A stretch of DNA of 21,564 bases from Geodermatophilaceae bacterium (GCA_013813215.1 JACCSC010000084.1:1-21564); one strand, 5' to 3'. Counted from the stretch's first letter, positions 7,690 through 15,338 are shown. Numbers and translations are program-made. The notes: generated from the letters alone by a model not told the origin.

Positions 7690-8202
7690 ATGAACAACAC
7701 GCTCGCCCGGGCGGTATCGGTTGCGGCGTTGACGCTGGGCCTCGTCGCCGTACCCGCCACGAGCTACGCCGGCCCGGGAAGTGTCGTCACCGCAGCCGGT
7801 TCCCTTACCGTCTACCCCGATCCCTATGGCGACGGCAGCCCGAACTCGACCGAGGGCGGCCAGGCGGCCGTCCTTGCGGTCACCACCGGAGGCAAGACCC
7901 TGGTCACCGTGCGCGTCCGGGGGCTGGCTCCGAACCGTGAGTACGGCGCGCATGCGCACGTGCTGGGCTGCACCGACAGCCAGGGAGGCGGTCACTACCA
8001 GAACGTGCCGGGAAATGCGTCACCGACCAACGAGATCTGGCTGGACTTCACCACCAACAGCGTGGGGAGCGCCTCATCTCTGACTGTGGTGGATTGGGTC
8101 ATCCGGCCCGATGGAGCCAACGCCGTCGTCATCCATGACCACGAGACGGACCCCGCAGGCACGGCCGGTCCCAAGCTTGCCTGCCTCGACGTGAACTTCT
8201 GA
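7690..8202 (+). CDS. secreted Cu/Zn superoxide dismutase-like protein without zinc ligands
   Basis: The ATG at 7690 is fixed by AGGGAGG at 7677-7683 and gives 170 residues with a signal peptide (cleavage near TSYAG about 25-28). Superoxide-dismutase landmarks are present. YGAHAH gives copper ligands His88 and His90, GGHY gives His102 and VVIHDH gives His149. Cys94 and Cys165 match the conserved intrasubunit disulfide (GPKLAC near the end). The usual zinc ligands (two His and an Asp after GGH) are not seen: that stretch reads NVPGNASPTNEIWLDF. The catalytic-site Arg before LAC is Lys162. This fits a copper-only form, as known for M. tuberculosis SodC, or a non-enzymatic copper-binding relative. 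It heads an operon with a membrane protein and two sensor kinases. Confidence 0.8.
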   Translation: MNNTLARAVSVAALTLGLVAVPATSYAGPGSVVTAAGSLTVYPDPYGDGSPNSTEGGQAAVLAVTTGGKTLVTVRVRGLAPNREYGAHAHVLGCTDSQGGGHYQNVPGNASPTNEIWLDFTTNSVGSASSLTVVDWVIRPDGANAVVIHDHETDPAGTAGPKLACLDVNF

Positions 8203-8236
8203 ACCGCCCTGGACTCCGCTTCGGAAAGGGCATCCC

Positions 8237-8749
8237 ATGCTTCAAACCCGGCAGGAACTGCCGCGGACGCAGACCGGCTGGATGCACGTCGCCGTGACCG
8301 TGGTGTCAGCCGTCGGAGTCGGCGCCGCCCTTGTCGTCCTGGTGCTGTCCTCCGGCCTGGACACCTACGATCGCGTCGGCCACGCTGCCAGCCACTTGGC
8401 GGTCGGCTTGCCCGCGGCCTTGGCGGCGGTCCTGGCCTGGCGTTGGTGGCCGCGACAGCTTCCGTCCCGGATCTCGACCGTCGGGGCGGCCATCCTGAGG
8501 GTAGTGCTCGTCGTCTTCTGCCTCGGGACTGCCATGGAGGTGGTCGCCGCGCTCAGCGCAGCCGACCCGGACGGGGACGGCCTGCTGCACAACATCGGGC
8601 TGATCATCTCCGTGCCGTCGACGTTTGCTGTTCTCGCCGGGCTCGGGATACTTCTGCTCGGCGGGATCGTCACGGCAGCGGTTGCCCTTCGGCGGGTCGC
8701 AACCGGCCGGCCGCGCGCCGCTCGAGAGGGGTCCGGTTCACTACTCTGA
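8237..8749 (+). CDS. four-helix integral membrane protein of unknown function
   Basis: I do not recognise this 170-residue protein. The start is supported by GGAAAGGG at 8223-8230. Hydrophobic segments lie at about residues 16-38, 48-68, 83-107 and 120-152. Basic residues in the middle loop (RWWPRQLPSR) and the C-terminal tail (RRVATGRPRAAR) suggest both ends face the cytoplasm. The two outside loops then carry HAASH (His50, His53) and DPDGDG followed by LLHN (Asp110, 112, 114 and His118), which could bind a metal. It starts 34 bases after the SOD-like gene and ends 16 bases before the first kinase gene. Co-transcription suggests it acts with them, perhaps as an accessory sensor or as an anchor for the secreted protein (inference). 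Confidence 0.82.
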   Translation: MLQTRQELPRTQTGWMHVAVTVVSAVGVGAALVVLVLSSGLDTYDRVGHAASHLAVGLPAALAAVLAWRWWPRQLPSRISTVGAAILRVVLVVFCLGTAMEVVAALSAADPDGDGLLHNIGLIISVPSTFAVLAGLGILLLGGIVTAAVALRRVATGRPRAAREGSGSLL

Positions 8750-8765
8750 GCCACCCGAGGCCGCA

Positions 8766-10079
8766 GTGACCGATGGCGCGAGGACCGACCGCGGACCCTC
8801 GCGTGTCCAGGACTTGGCGGCAGTGGCGCTGGGGCTGACGATTCTGGTTCCAGGTCTGGTCCTGGTCTACCTTGTGGCGTTGATCTTGACCGCTCCGATG
8901 TTCGGGATCGCGCCGCTCGTGAACGGTCAGCCAGCGGTTGCCCAAGCGATCATGGCTACCGCGGCTGTAGCGGGCGCGGTGCGCCCGCTACACCGACGTT
9001 GTGACCAGGTCGCCCGACGGCTCCTGCGCACAGGCGGCCCGTCGAGGTACAAGGCTCTGGCAGCGTTGGGCCAGCGTTTGGCCACTCTGTCTGGCAGTGA
9101 CGAGGCGCTGACGGCGGTGGCTGCCATCGTGACTGTCGCGATCGGAGCCAGGCGGACGGACGTCTGGCTGCTCACCGGGGCCGAGTGGTTTGCGGCCGCG
9201 GGCTGGGCCCGAGACGATGTTGAACAGCCGAACCGGCCGCAGCAATCCGACGCCTACGTCGAGCTACGCCACGGCGCCGTCGTGCTGGGTGCGCTTTCGG
9301 TGCTCACGACCGGCGGCGCGCCGCCTTCCCCGGCGCAGGCGCAACTGCTTGATGACATGGCCGGTCAGGCGGCGCTGGTGCTGCGTACGGCTGGCCTGAC
9401 CGCTCAACTACGAGCTCGACTCGCAGTGATCGCTCGGCAACGCGCCGAGCTCAAGAGTGCGCGGCGGCGGATGCTGACCGCCGCCGATGCCGAGCAGCGG
9501 CGATTCGAGCGGGAACTAGCCGAGGGTCCGCTGGCCGAACTCGACACGATCGAGGCGGCGATCTGCGTGCTCGCGGAGGAGCCGGCAAGGTTGCCGGAGT
9601 TGTTGCCGGAGTTGTTGCCGGAGTGGCGCCGGCAGGCCGACGCAGCTATCAGCAAGCTCCGCGACCTGGCCCGTGGTGTCTACCCGCCCGTGCTCAGAGA
9701 CAGCGGGCTGGCACTCGCTCTGCACGCGCGCTATCGGCATTCTGGAGCGCCGGTGACTGTGCACGCCGAGGAGGCTCGCCTGCCAGCCGACATCGAGTTG
9801 ATCGCCTACCTCGCCGGGTGCGACGCGGTGTCGGCGGCGCTCCGCCGCGGTGCGACTGATGTCGAGGTCACCTTGGGCTGCACGGGCCGCACCCTGCGGC
9901 TGACCGTTGGCGATGACGGTGACCCCGGCTGGACCTGCCGCGAGGACGTTCAGGCAGCTGCTGACTGTGTGGTAGCCGCCGGAGGAGCCTTGCGACTGGA
10001 GCCAGCCGCCCGGGCGGGCCTGGTTGGAACCGTCGTGGAAATCACGCTGCCGGTGCTGGCCGAGGGCGCGCCTTCATGA
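8766..10079 (+). CDS. degenerate sensor histidine kinase (GAF, pseudo-HisKA_3, pseudo-HATPase)
   Basis: GTG 8766, with GAGG five bases upstream, gives 437 residues; the frame is open further upstream but overlaps the preceding gene. Two membrane helices (about 17-41 and 57-72) precede a GAF-like domain (about 95-205), a coiled linker and a HisKA_3-like helix. Where family members read ERDIHDG this protein reads ERELAEG, so the phospho-acceptor His is Ala252. SKLRDLARGVYPPVLRDSGLALAL keeps the downstream HisKA_3 pattern. The ATPase boxes are also eroded: CDAVSAALRRGA replaces the Asn-containing N box, and DDGDPGW is followed by DVQAAADCVVAAGG where GxGLxGMxERxxxxGG is expected. The frame is intact, so it looks like a maintained pseudokinase. 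Its stop overlaps the ATG of the intact kinase gene (ATGA), implying coupled synthesis and probably a heteromeric sensor. Confidence 0.85.
   Translation: MTDGARTDRGPSRVQDLAAVALGLTILVPGLVLVYLVALILTAPMFGIAPLVNGQPAVAQAIMATAAVAGAVRPLHRRCDQVARRLLRTGGPSRYKALAALGQRLATLSGSDEALTAVAAIVTVAIGARRTDVWLLTGAEWFAAAGWARDDVEQPNRPQQSDAYVELRHGAVVLGALSVLTTGGAPPSPAQAQLLDDMAGQAALVLRTAGLTAQLRARLAVIARQRAELKSARRRMLTAADAEQRRFERELAEGPLAELDTIEAAICVLAEEPARLPELLPELLPEWRRQADAAISKLRDLARGVYPPVLRDSGLALALHARYRHSGAPVTVHAEEARLPADIELIAYLAGCDAVSAALRRGATDVEVTLGCTGRTLRLTVGDDGDPGWTCREDVQAAADCVVAAGGALRLEPAARAGLVGTVVEITLPVLAEGAPS
9591..9626 (+). repeat. three in-frame copies of a 12-bp repeat in the pseudokinase gene
   Basis: TTGCCGGAGTTG occurs at 9591-9602 and 9603-9614, and a third copy with one changed base (TTGCCGGAGTGG) at 9615-9626. 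It encodes LPEL-LPEL-LPEW between the pseudo-HisKA_3 helices. Copy number could vary by slippage without breaking the frame. Confidence 0.9.
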
Positions 10080-12235
10080 GGCATCGGCTGTTCCTGGCCG
10101 CGTTCACAGCCTATGCCGTGCTCGTGTGCGCCTGGTTGCTGCTCGGCCTTGCCGCGACCCTGGCTGGGCACTATCCCGGCTTGCGCGCTGATGCCGTCGA
10201 CTTGTCGCGCTCGATCGGATGGCCGCAGCCAGTACGTGCACTGGCCAGGGGTATCGCCGCGCCGTCCGAAGCCGCCGATGAAGACAGCGCCCGCGCGGTG
10301 CTGGACTACCTGTTCAGCGCCGCATCGCTAGGGCTGGGTGTCCTGCTGGTGCACCTTCGCGGCAGGCAGGTGGTGGTGCGGCTCCTGGCGGTTGGGTTGG
10401 TGGGCAGCGCCGGGGCGTTCAACCTCAGCGCGCACCGAGCACTAGGTGCTGTATTGGCCGCCTCCGGATACGACCTCGATCTAGAGCATGTCTTCCTGCT
10501 CCACGGAGTGGCCGGCGTCTGCTACGTCTACGCCCTGCTGCTCTTCCCCGAGGGGCGGTTCGCAACACATCGGCGGTTCCCGCGTGGCCGCAGCGGCTGG
10601 CCGGTCCGCATCCTGCAAGCGTTGGTCGGGAACGTTGTACTGCTCTACCTGACACTCGCGACCGGCACCGCCCACGCCAGCGCCTTCGTCATCTTCTACG
10701 GGGTGCTGGCGCCGCTGGTGGGCATCGTTGCGCAGCGGCGAAGGTACCGAACCGCCCGATCCGCGGAGGAGCGACAGCAGTCCAAAGTGCTACTGGGCAC
10801 GCTGATCTTCGCGGTCACCACCGCCGTGGGCCTGGGCCTTCTCAGCTTGCTGCTCACCGTCATCCGTCTACCCGGCTTCGCGCCCACGAGCTCGGAGGCG
10901 GTCATCTTCGGAGTGTTCCGCGCGGTCTCCATCATGGTGCCGCTGGCCGTCATCCTCGGCGTGATGCGCTACCGGCTGTGGGACATCGACCGGTTGTTCA
11001 GCCGCGCCCTTCGCTACGGCATCCTGACCGTGTTTGTGACCGCCGCGTACACCGCGATCGTGCTCATCGTGTCCGCGGTGTTGGGGCGTCGGGCCCAGGC
11101 GGGGACGGTGATTCCAGGGCTGGCAACGTGCTTGGTGGCGGTTGCTTTCCAGCCGATTCGCGAGCGGGTACGTCGAGCCGCCGACCGTCTCGTCTACGGA
11201 CGCCGGGAAGATCCGGAGCAGTTGCTGTCGGAACTGGCCCGAGAGGTAGCTGCAGCACCCTCGGGCAGCGACCTGCTGAGTCGGGTGGCCGAAGGTGTCG
11301 GGCGAGGGCTCAGGGCCACCGGCTGCCGGGTCAGCGTGCACACGGCAGGAGGCGAGGAGGCACGGGACTGGATCGACGACACGGCCAGACACCCAAGTCG
11401 ATGGGACATCGCCGTGCCCGTCGTCCACCTGAGTCAGACAATCGGTGCCCTCTCGCTCAGGAGGGCGGCCGGCGAGCGGCTCAACGTCCACGAGCGGCGG
11501 ATACTCACCGACCTAGCCAGGCAGGCCGGCCCGGCGCTCGTGACCGTGCAATTGAACGCCGATTTGCGCCACCGGCTCGCCGAGACGTCGAAGCTGGCCG
11601 GTCGGTTACAGGAGTCTTGCCGTCAGGTTGTCGCCACCGCGGCCCGGGAACGCCGGCGCCTCGAACGCGACATCCACGACGGAGCCCAGCAACAGCTGCT
11701 GGCGCTGCGGCTTGCCCTTGGGGCCGTCGAAGGATGGGATGCCGCGGCGGTAGAGGCCCTCGAGGATCGACTGGCACACGCGCGCGAGAGCCTGCTCGAG
11801 ATGGCCCGCGGAGTCAGCCCACCGATCCTCGCCCAATCAGGGCTCGCCGTCGCCATCCACGAAGCGGCACAGAACCATCCGGCGCGGTCGAGCCTGCGAG
11901 CGGTGGGCCTGGAGAATGTGCGCTTCCCGCGTCAGGTCGAAACCGCAGCGTACTTCTGCTGCCTCGAGGCGCTGAACAACTGTGCGCGACACGCGCCCGG
12001 TTCACCGGTGCACGTCGACATGCGGCTGGCCGGCGGTGATCTAGTCGTGGAGGTGAGCGACGCCGGACCCGGGTTCGACCCCGCACAGTGCGGTTCCGGC
12101 ACCGGGTTGGCGGGAGTGGCCGAGCGACTGGCAGCCGTCGGCGGCCGCCTGGAGATCTCAGCTAGCCCAGGGACGGGATCGACGGTGACGGTGCGGCTAC
12201 CCGCCAGCGCGCGGGAGGTGGAACGGGCCGGCTGA
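10076..12235 (+). CDS. intact multi-span sensor histidine kinase (GAF, HisKA_3, HATPase_c)
   Basis: This 719-residue kinase has about eight to ten membrane helices in residues 1-360, with the cytoplasmic segment YRLWDIDRLFSRALRYG characteristic of this actinobacterial kinase group. A GAF-like domain lies at about 385-495. HisKA_3 contains RRRLERDIHDGAQQQ with phospho-acceptor His534. The HATPase domain has N box EALNNCARHA (631-640), DAGPGFDP and GTGLAGVAERLAAVGG. All catalytic motifs are present. The ATG overlaps the stop of the pseudokinase gene by four bases, so translation is coupled. The obvious partner is the divergent NarL-type regulator at 6896-7561. The last 39 bases overlap the 3' end of the oppositely oriented TetR gene. 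Confidence 0.93.
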   Translation: MRHRLFLAAFTAYAVLVCAWLLLGLAATLAGHYPGLRADAVDLSRSIGWPQPVRALARGIAAPSEAADEDSARAVLDYLFSAASLGLGVLLVHLRGRQVVVRLLAVGLVGSAGAFNLSAHRALGAVLAASGYDLDLEHVFLLHGVAGVCYVYALLLFPEGRFATHRRFPRGRSGWPVRILQALVGNVVLLYLTLATGTAHASAFVIFYGVLAPLVGIVAQRRRYRTARSAEERQQSKVLLGTLIFAVTTAVGLGLLSLLLTVIRLPGFAPTSSEAVIFGVFRAVSIMVPLAVILGVMRYRLWDIDRLFSRALRYGILTVFVTAAYTAIVLIVSAVLGRRAQAGTVIPGLATCLVAVAFQPIRERVRRAADRLVYGRREDPEQLLSELAREVAAAPSGSDLLSRVAEGVGRGLRATGCRVSVHTAGGEEARDWIDDTARHPSRWDIAVPVVHLSQTIGALSLRRAAGERLNVHERRILTDLARQAGPALVTVQLNADLRHRLAETSKLAGRLQESCRQVVATAARERRRLERDIHDGAQQQLLALRLALGAVEGWDAAAVEALEDRLAHARESLLEMARGVSPPILAQSGLAVAIHEAAQNHPARSSLRAVGLENVRFPRQVETAAYFCCLEALNNCARHAPGSPVHVDMRLAGGDLVVEVSDAGPGFDPAQCGSGTGLAGVAERLAAVGGRLEISASPGTGSTVTVRLPASAREVERAG

Positions 12236-12991
12236 CCCGTGTACGAGCCCAGCGCTGATCGGCGTCCCTGGTATGGACCAGACGGGTTCGCAAGCGCTCC
12301 GCTGCCCCCAGTAGCGCGCCGATGCGTTCGTGCTTGAGCCGCCGATGCAGCGCGGAGTCGGCGAGGACCGGCTCTCCGCCTCAGGGGGCGTCCAGCCGGC
12401 AGCCACCGATGCCGCCGCATCCTCCGGGGTGTCGCCGCAGGCGACGAAGATCGCCGTGCCCAGGGCGGGCAGGTGCTCGTCGATCGCCTGGGGGTCCAGG
12501 ACGCCGGTGACCACCAGGATCACCAGCCCGTGCGCCTGCACCCACATCCGGGTGGCGACCACCTGGGGCTCGGTGTCGGCGTCGAACCGCCCGGCGTCGA
12601 CCGCCCGGCCGACCGCGTCGGCCAGCAACGCGAACGGTGCGTCCGCGGCGTCGGAGTCGGCGAGGTCGCGAGCGGCGTCGAACATGGCCCGGTACAGGGC
12701 GGGCGCGCCCATCGCGTTGGCGGTGTACGCCGAGGCGATACGCATCAGGTCGGCCACCGGGTCGGGGCTCGGCTCCAGGTCGGCCAGGGCGGCCGCCAGG
12801 CGGGTGAAGCCCTCCTGACTGACCGACTGCCACAGCCCCGGCATCCCACCGAAGTGGGTGTAGACGGCCATCGTCGACGTTCCGGCCGCGGCCGCGACCC
12901 GGCGCAGGGTCACCGGCTCGGGACCGGCCAACAGCGCGGCGGCCTGCTCGACGAGCCGCAGCCTGACGGTGTCCGGTCGGGGGAGAGGCAC
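12197..12991 (-). CDS. TetR/AcrR-family transcriptional regulator with a long C-terminal tail
   Basis: From GTG 12991 this gives 264 residues. The N-terminal helix-turn-helix is clear: VTLRRVAAAAGTSTMAVYTHFGG at about 27-49. The middle (about 75-195) is a mostly helical ligand/dimer domain of the WHG type. A normal family member would end near residue 195-205. After PEDAAASVAAGW another roughly 60 residues follow, rich in Ser, Gly, Pro and Cys and unlike any domain I know, ending inside the 3' end of the sensor kinase gene on the other strand. A lost stop codon or frameshift near 12390 could explain the tail. The gene diverges from the RidA-family gene, with a perfect dyad between them, so it most likely represses that gene and itself. 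The ribosome site is weak. Confidence 0.85.
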   Translation of the reverse strand: MPLPRPDTVRLRLVEQAAALLAGPEPVTLRRVAAAAGTSTMAVYTHFGGMPGLWQSVSQEGFTRLAAALADLEPSPDPVADLMRIASAYTANAMGAPALYRAMFDAARDLADSDAADAPFALLADAVGRAVDAGRFDADTEPQVVATRMWVQAHGLVILVVTGVLDPQAIDEHLPALGTAIFVACGDTPEDAAASVAAGWTPPEAESRSSPTPRCIGGSSTNASARYWGQRSACEPVWSIPGTPISAGLVHGSAGPFHLPRAGG

Positions 12992-13020
12992 TTGACCAGC
13001 TTACCGAACGTTGCTATAAC
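12992..13020 (+). promoter_or_regulatory. near-consensus promoter for the RidA-family gene
   Basis: TTGACC (12992-12997) and TATAAC (13015-13020) are separated by exactly 17 bases, which matches a housekeeping sigma promoter with one mismatch in each box. Transcription would begin near 13027, about 36 bases before the ATG at 13063. The -10 box is inside the inverted repeat described next, which suggests repression by occlusion. Confidence 0.7.
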
Positions 13021-13035
13021 TCCGCAATAGCAACG
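13009..13035. promoter_or_regulatory. perfect 9-bp inverted repeat, candidate TetR operator
   Basis: CGTTGCTAT (13009-13017) and ATAGCAACG (13027-13035) are perfect reverse complements nine bases apart, giving an 18-base centre-to-centre spacing. The dyad covers the -10 box and expected start site of the RidA promoter and lies in the 71-base gap between divergent genes. This is the classical arrangement for TetR autoregulation with control of the neighbour. Confidence 0.7.
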
Positions 13036-13062
13036 CTATACATCCTCGACGAAAGGCACGGC

Positions 13063-13470
13063 ATGACAGTCGAACTCGTTGATCCGGCCGGACTCCCGGT
13101 GTCTGAGGCCTACGCCCAGGCCGCCGTGGCAACCGGGCGGCGGACGGTGTACCTGGCCGGCCAGGTGGCCAGGGACGGTGCCGGCGTTCCGGTCGGCGCC
13201 GGCGATCTGGCCGCCCAGGTCGAACAGGCCTACCTCAACATCGGTACCGCGCTGGCCGGAGTCGGTGGCGGCTTCGATGACGTGGCCAAGCTGACGATCT
13301 ACGTCGTCGACTGGACGCCGGACAAGGGGCAGGCGCTCTTCGAAGGCGTGGGCCGGGCCGCCACGCGGCTCGGGATCGTGCCGCGCAAGCCGACCACGTT
13401 GATCGGTGTCGCCGCCCTGGGCGAGCCGGATCTGCTCGTGGAGGTCGAGGCCACGGCCGTCCTGGACTGA
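13063..13470 (+). CDS. RidA/YjgF/UK114-family protein
   Basis: This 135-residue protein has the length and pattern of the RidA superfamily: YLAGQVARDGAG early, a helix with AYLNIGTALAGVGGGFDDVAKLTIYVVD in the middle and LLVEVEATAVLD at the end. Members form trimers, and the true RidA enzymes hydrolyse reactive enamine/imine intermediates. In E. coli RidA an essential Arg (about 105) sits in PARSCVEV; the matching segment here, KPTTLIGV, has Thr instead (near residue 111). It may therefore belong to another Rid subfamily with a different or no deaminase activity. The start has GAAAGG six bases upstream. It is alone on its strand and probably controlled by the divergent TetR protein. Confidence 0.9.
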   Translation: MTVELVDPAGLPVSEAYAQAAVATGRRTVYLAGQVARDGAGVPVGAGDLAAQVEQAYLNIGTALAGVGGGFDDVAKLTIYVVDWTPDKGQALFEGVGRAATRLGIVPRKPTTLIGVAALGEPDLLVEVEATAVLD

Positions 13471-13511
13471 TCAGCCACACGAGGCGGTCCGCGTGCCCTG
13501 ACCCAGCTGGC

Positions 13512-15338
13512 CTAAAGCCGGCGGGTCGGGGGTATCCCGCCGGGCGGCGGGCCGGGGAACATCCACGTCGGGTTCGAGAAGCCGACAACGTGTTCCGCGG
13601 AGTCGCGTACCACCGCCCGCAGGTACCGGCCTGCTCCCGGTGCGAAGTCCAGGTCCACCCGGCCGCGCCGGACGTTGCTGCTCGGGATGCGCTCGACGGT
13701 GATCGCGGGCTCCGGTACGGCCGAACCGGCGAAGTCCGCCTCGCCGGTGATGAGTTCCAAGGTGGAGTCCGCAGGCAAGTCATAGGCCCACACCGTCAGC
13801 GGTACCTGGGCCTGCGCGGTGACCAGAACGCCGCCCATCGCCGGCTGTCCCGCGGCGTAGATGTCCATGGCCCCGCTCCAGCCGGCCATGTCGCTGAACC
13901 AGGCGCGGCCGGCACCGAGGGCGTCGATGAGTTCCGGCTCGGCGTCCCCGGCGGGCCAAACCGTCGTGACCCATCGTGGCGTGCGCCCGAGCCAATCGTC
14001 GCCGTCGTGGTCGTCGGTGACGCCGGTCGCCGTGACGTACAGCCCGTTGCGGGCGGCCACGTCGTAGGCCTCGGCGAGGGCGTCGACATCGGCGCCGCAG
14101 CCGACCTCGAGCAGGTCGGCCCCAAGGTTGCCGGTCTCGACCAGCATCCGGCCGAGGTCGCGTGGCTGCCGGTACGCGCCGCCCAGCGGGTGGTTGTGCG
14201 AGGCCAGTCCCTCGTGGTCGTGGACGAGGTCGACCATGGCCATCGCGGCTTCTAGTGATTCGTCCTTGATCGGTGGGCCGTCGGGGTAGTCGGGCAGGAA
14301 CGGCGTACCGCCGAACCGGTTGACGTGGCGGACCAGGGACAGCTCGGCGCCCTGCTGCTGCCGGATGCCGGGGTAGCGACCGGCGTAGGCCGCCATCAGC
14401 TCGGCCTGCAGGTCGAGGGCCTGTTGGCCCTCGCGGCGGCGGCGGAGGAAGCGCAGCCGGTCGACGACGGCGGAGGCGGTCGCGCCGCGGCGGGCACGGA
14501 CGGCGATCCGGAACCGGTACAGCGAGGCGTCCCCCGCCACGAGGTCGGGCCAGAGGGCGGCCATGTCGTCGGCCGGCCGCAGCCGCAGCCGCTGCCACCC
14601 CCGCACCGCCCGCGTGCCGACGACGCCGAGCAGACCCGACTGCTCGGTGAACCGCCCGGTCGCATCGCCGACCCGGTACTGCAGGGTGTACTGGCCGGCC
14701 GGCCGGGTGCCGGTGGCCGGCCGGTACGACGAGAGCACCTCCACGACCAGTTCGGCGTTGGGGCCGAGCGTCTCGGCCAGCACGTCCAGTTCGATGGTCG
14801 TGGCGGCGATGCTCGTGGAGTACGTCGAGTTCCACGCCGTGCCCTCGAACTGCAGCTGGCCCCACCCCGCTGCCGGACCGCGGGCGGTGAGCCGCAAAGC
14901 CCGGCCCGGCTCGGCCGGGGAGTGCGGATCGTCGACGAAGGTCCCCGCCGCGGCCTCGACCGGACCCGACTCGGCGGCGGTCCACGTCCATTCCCGCTCG
15001 TCGGTCCCCTCGCTCAGGCCGTCGAACCGGACCGCCTCGCGGTACCCGTGCGCCTGCAACCGGAAGTCGTGCTCGGTCCACCACACTACGTCCACCCCGG
15101 CCCGCTCGGCCTGGTCGAGGTGGGCGTGCATGCTCCCCGTGTCCTCGCTGAAGCAGGCGTGCAGGTGCATGGCCATCCGCACCGGATCGGTCCGGAGCGG
15201 TGGTGCGGACAGGCCGGACGCGCGCAGGCCCATCGATCGCCCGACTCCGGCCGTCGCCGCCCCGGCCGTGGCGGCCCCGACGGCGAGGGCCCCACCGAGC
15301 AGGAGTGCCCGGCGCCGGCTGATCGCGGTGGCGGGCAT
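13512..15338 (-). CDS. Tat-exported PHP-domain metallohydrolase-like protein
   Basis: This 608-residue protein starts with a twin-arginine signal (SRRRALLLGG, residues 7-16, then an Ala-rich stretch to about 33). The PHP-domain metal motifs are split. MHLH (His58, His60), TEHD (His90, Asp91), GAEL (Glu332), SHNHPLGG (His381, His383) and DDHDGDD (Asp442, Asp443, His444) would make a two- or three-metal phosphoesterase-type centre. Between the second and third motifs lies a predicted beta-rich module (about 110-300), which has the look of a carbohydrate- or ligand-binding domain. A second beta region closes the C-terminus. The substrate is unknown. Tat export suggests the metal centre is loaded before secretion. 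It converges with the RidA gene 41 bases away and has an AAGGGG site close to its ATG. Confidence 0.85.
   Translation of the reverse strand: MPATAISRRRALLLGGALAVGAATAGAATAGVGRSMGLRASGLSAPPLRTDPVRMAMHLHACFSEDTGSMHAHLDQAERAGVDVVWWTEHDFRLQAHGYREAVRFDGLSEGTDEREWTWTAAESGPVEAAAGTFVDDPHSPAEPGRALRLTARGPAAGWGQLQFEGTAWNSTYSTSIAATTIELDVLAETLGPNAELVVEVLSSYRPATGTRPAGQYTLQYRVGDATGRFTEQSGLLGVVGTRAVRGWQRLRLRPADDMAALWPDLVAGDASLYRFRIAVRARRGATASAVVDRLRFLRRRREGQQALDLQAELMAAYAGRYPGIRQQQGAELSLVRHVNRFGGTPFLPDYPDGPPIKDESLEAAMAMVDLVHDHEGLASHNHPLGGAYRQPRDLGRMLVETGNLGADLLEVGCGADVDALAEAYDVAARNGLYVTATGVTDDHDGDDWLGRTPRWVTTVWPAGDAEPELIDALGAGRAWFSDMAGWSGAMDIYAAGQPAMGGVLVTAQAQVPLTVWAYDLPADSTLELITGEADFAGSAVPEPAITVERIPSSNVRRGRVDLDFAPGAGRYLRAVVRDSAEHVVGFSNPTWMFPGPPPGGIPPTRRL

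Noticed and set aside
13780..15084. Open frame of about 434 codons on the - strand within the PHP gene
   Set aside because: Same strand but wrong frame; the PHP frame carries a Tat signal and metal motifs, this one is low-complexity.
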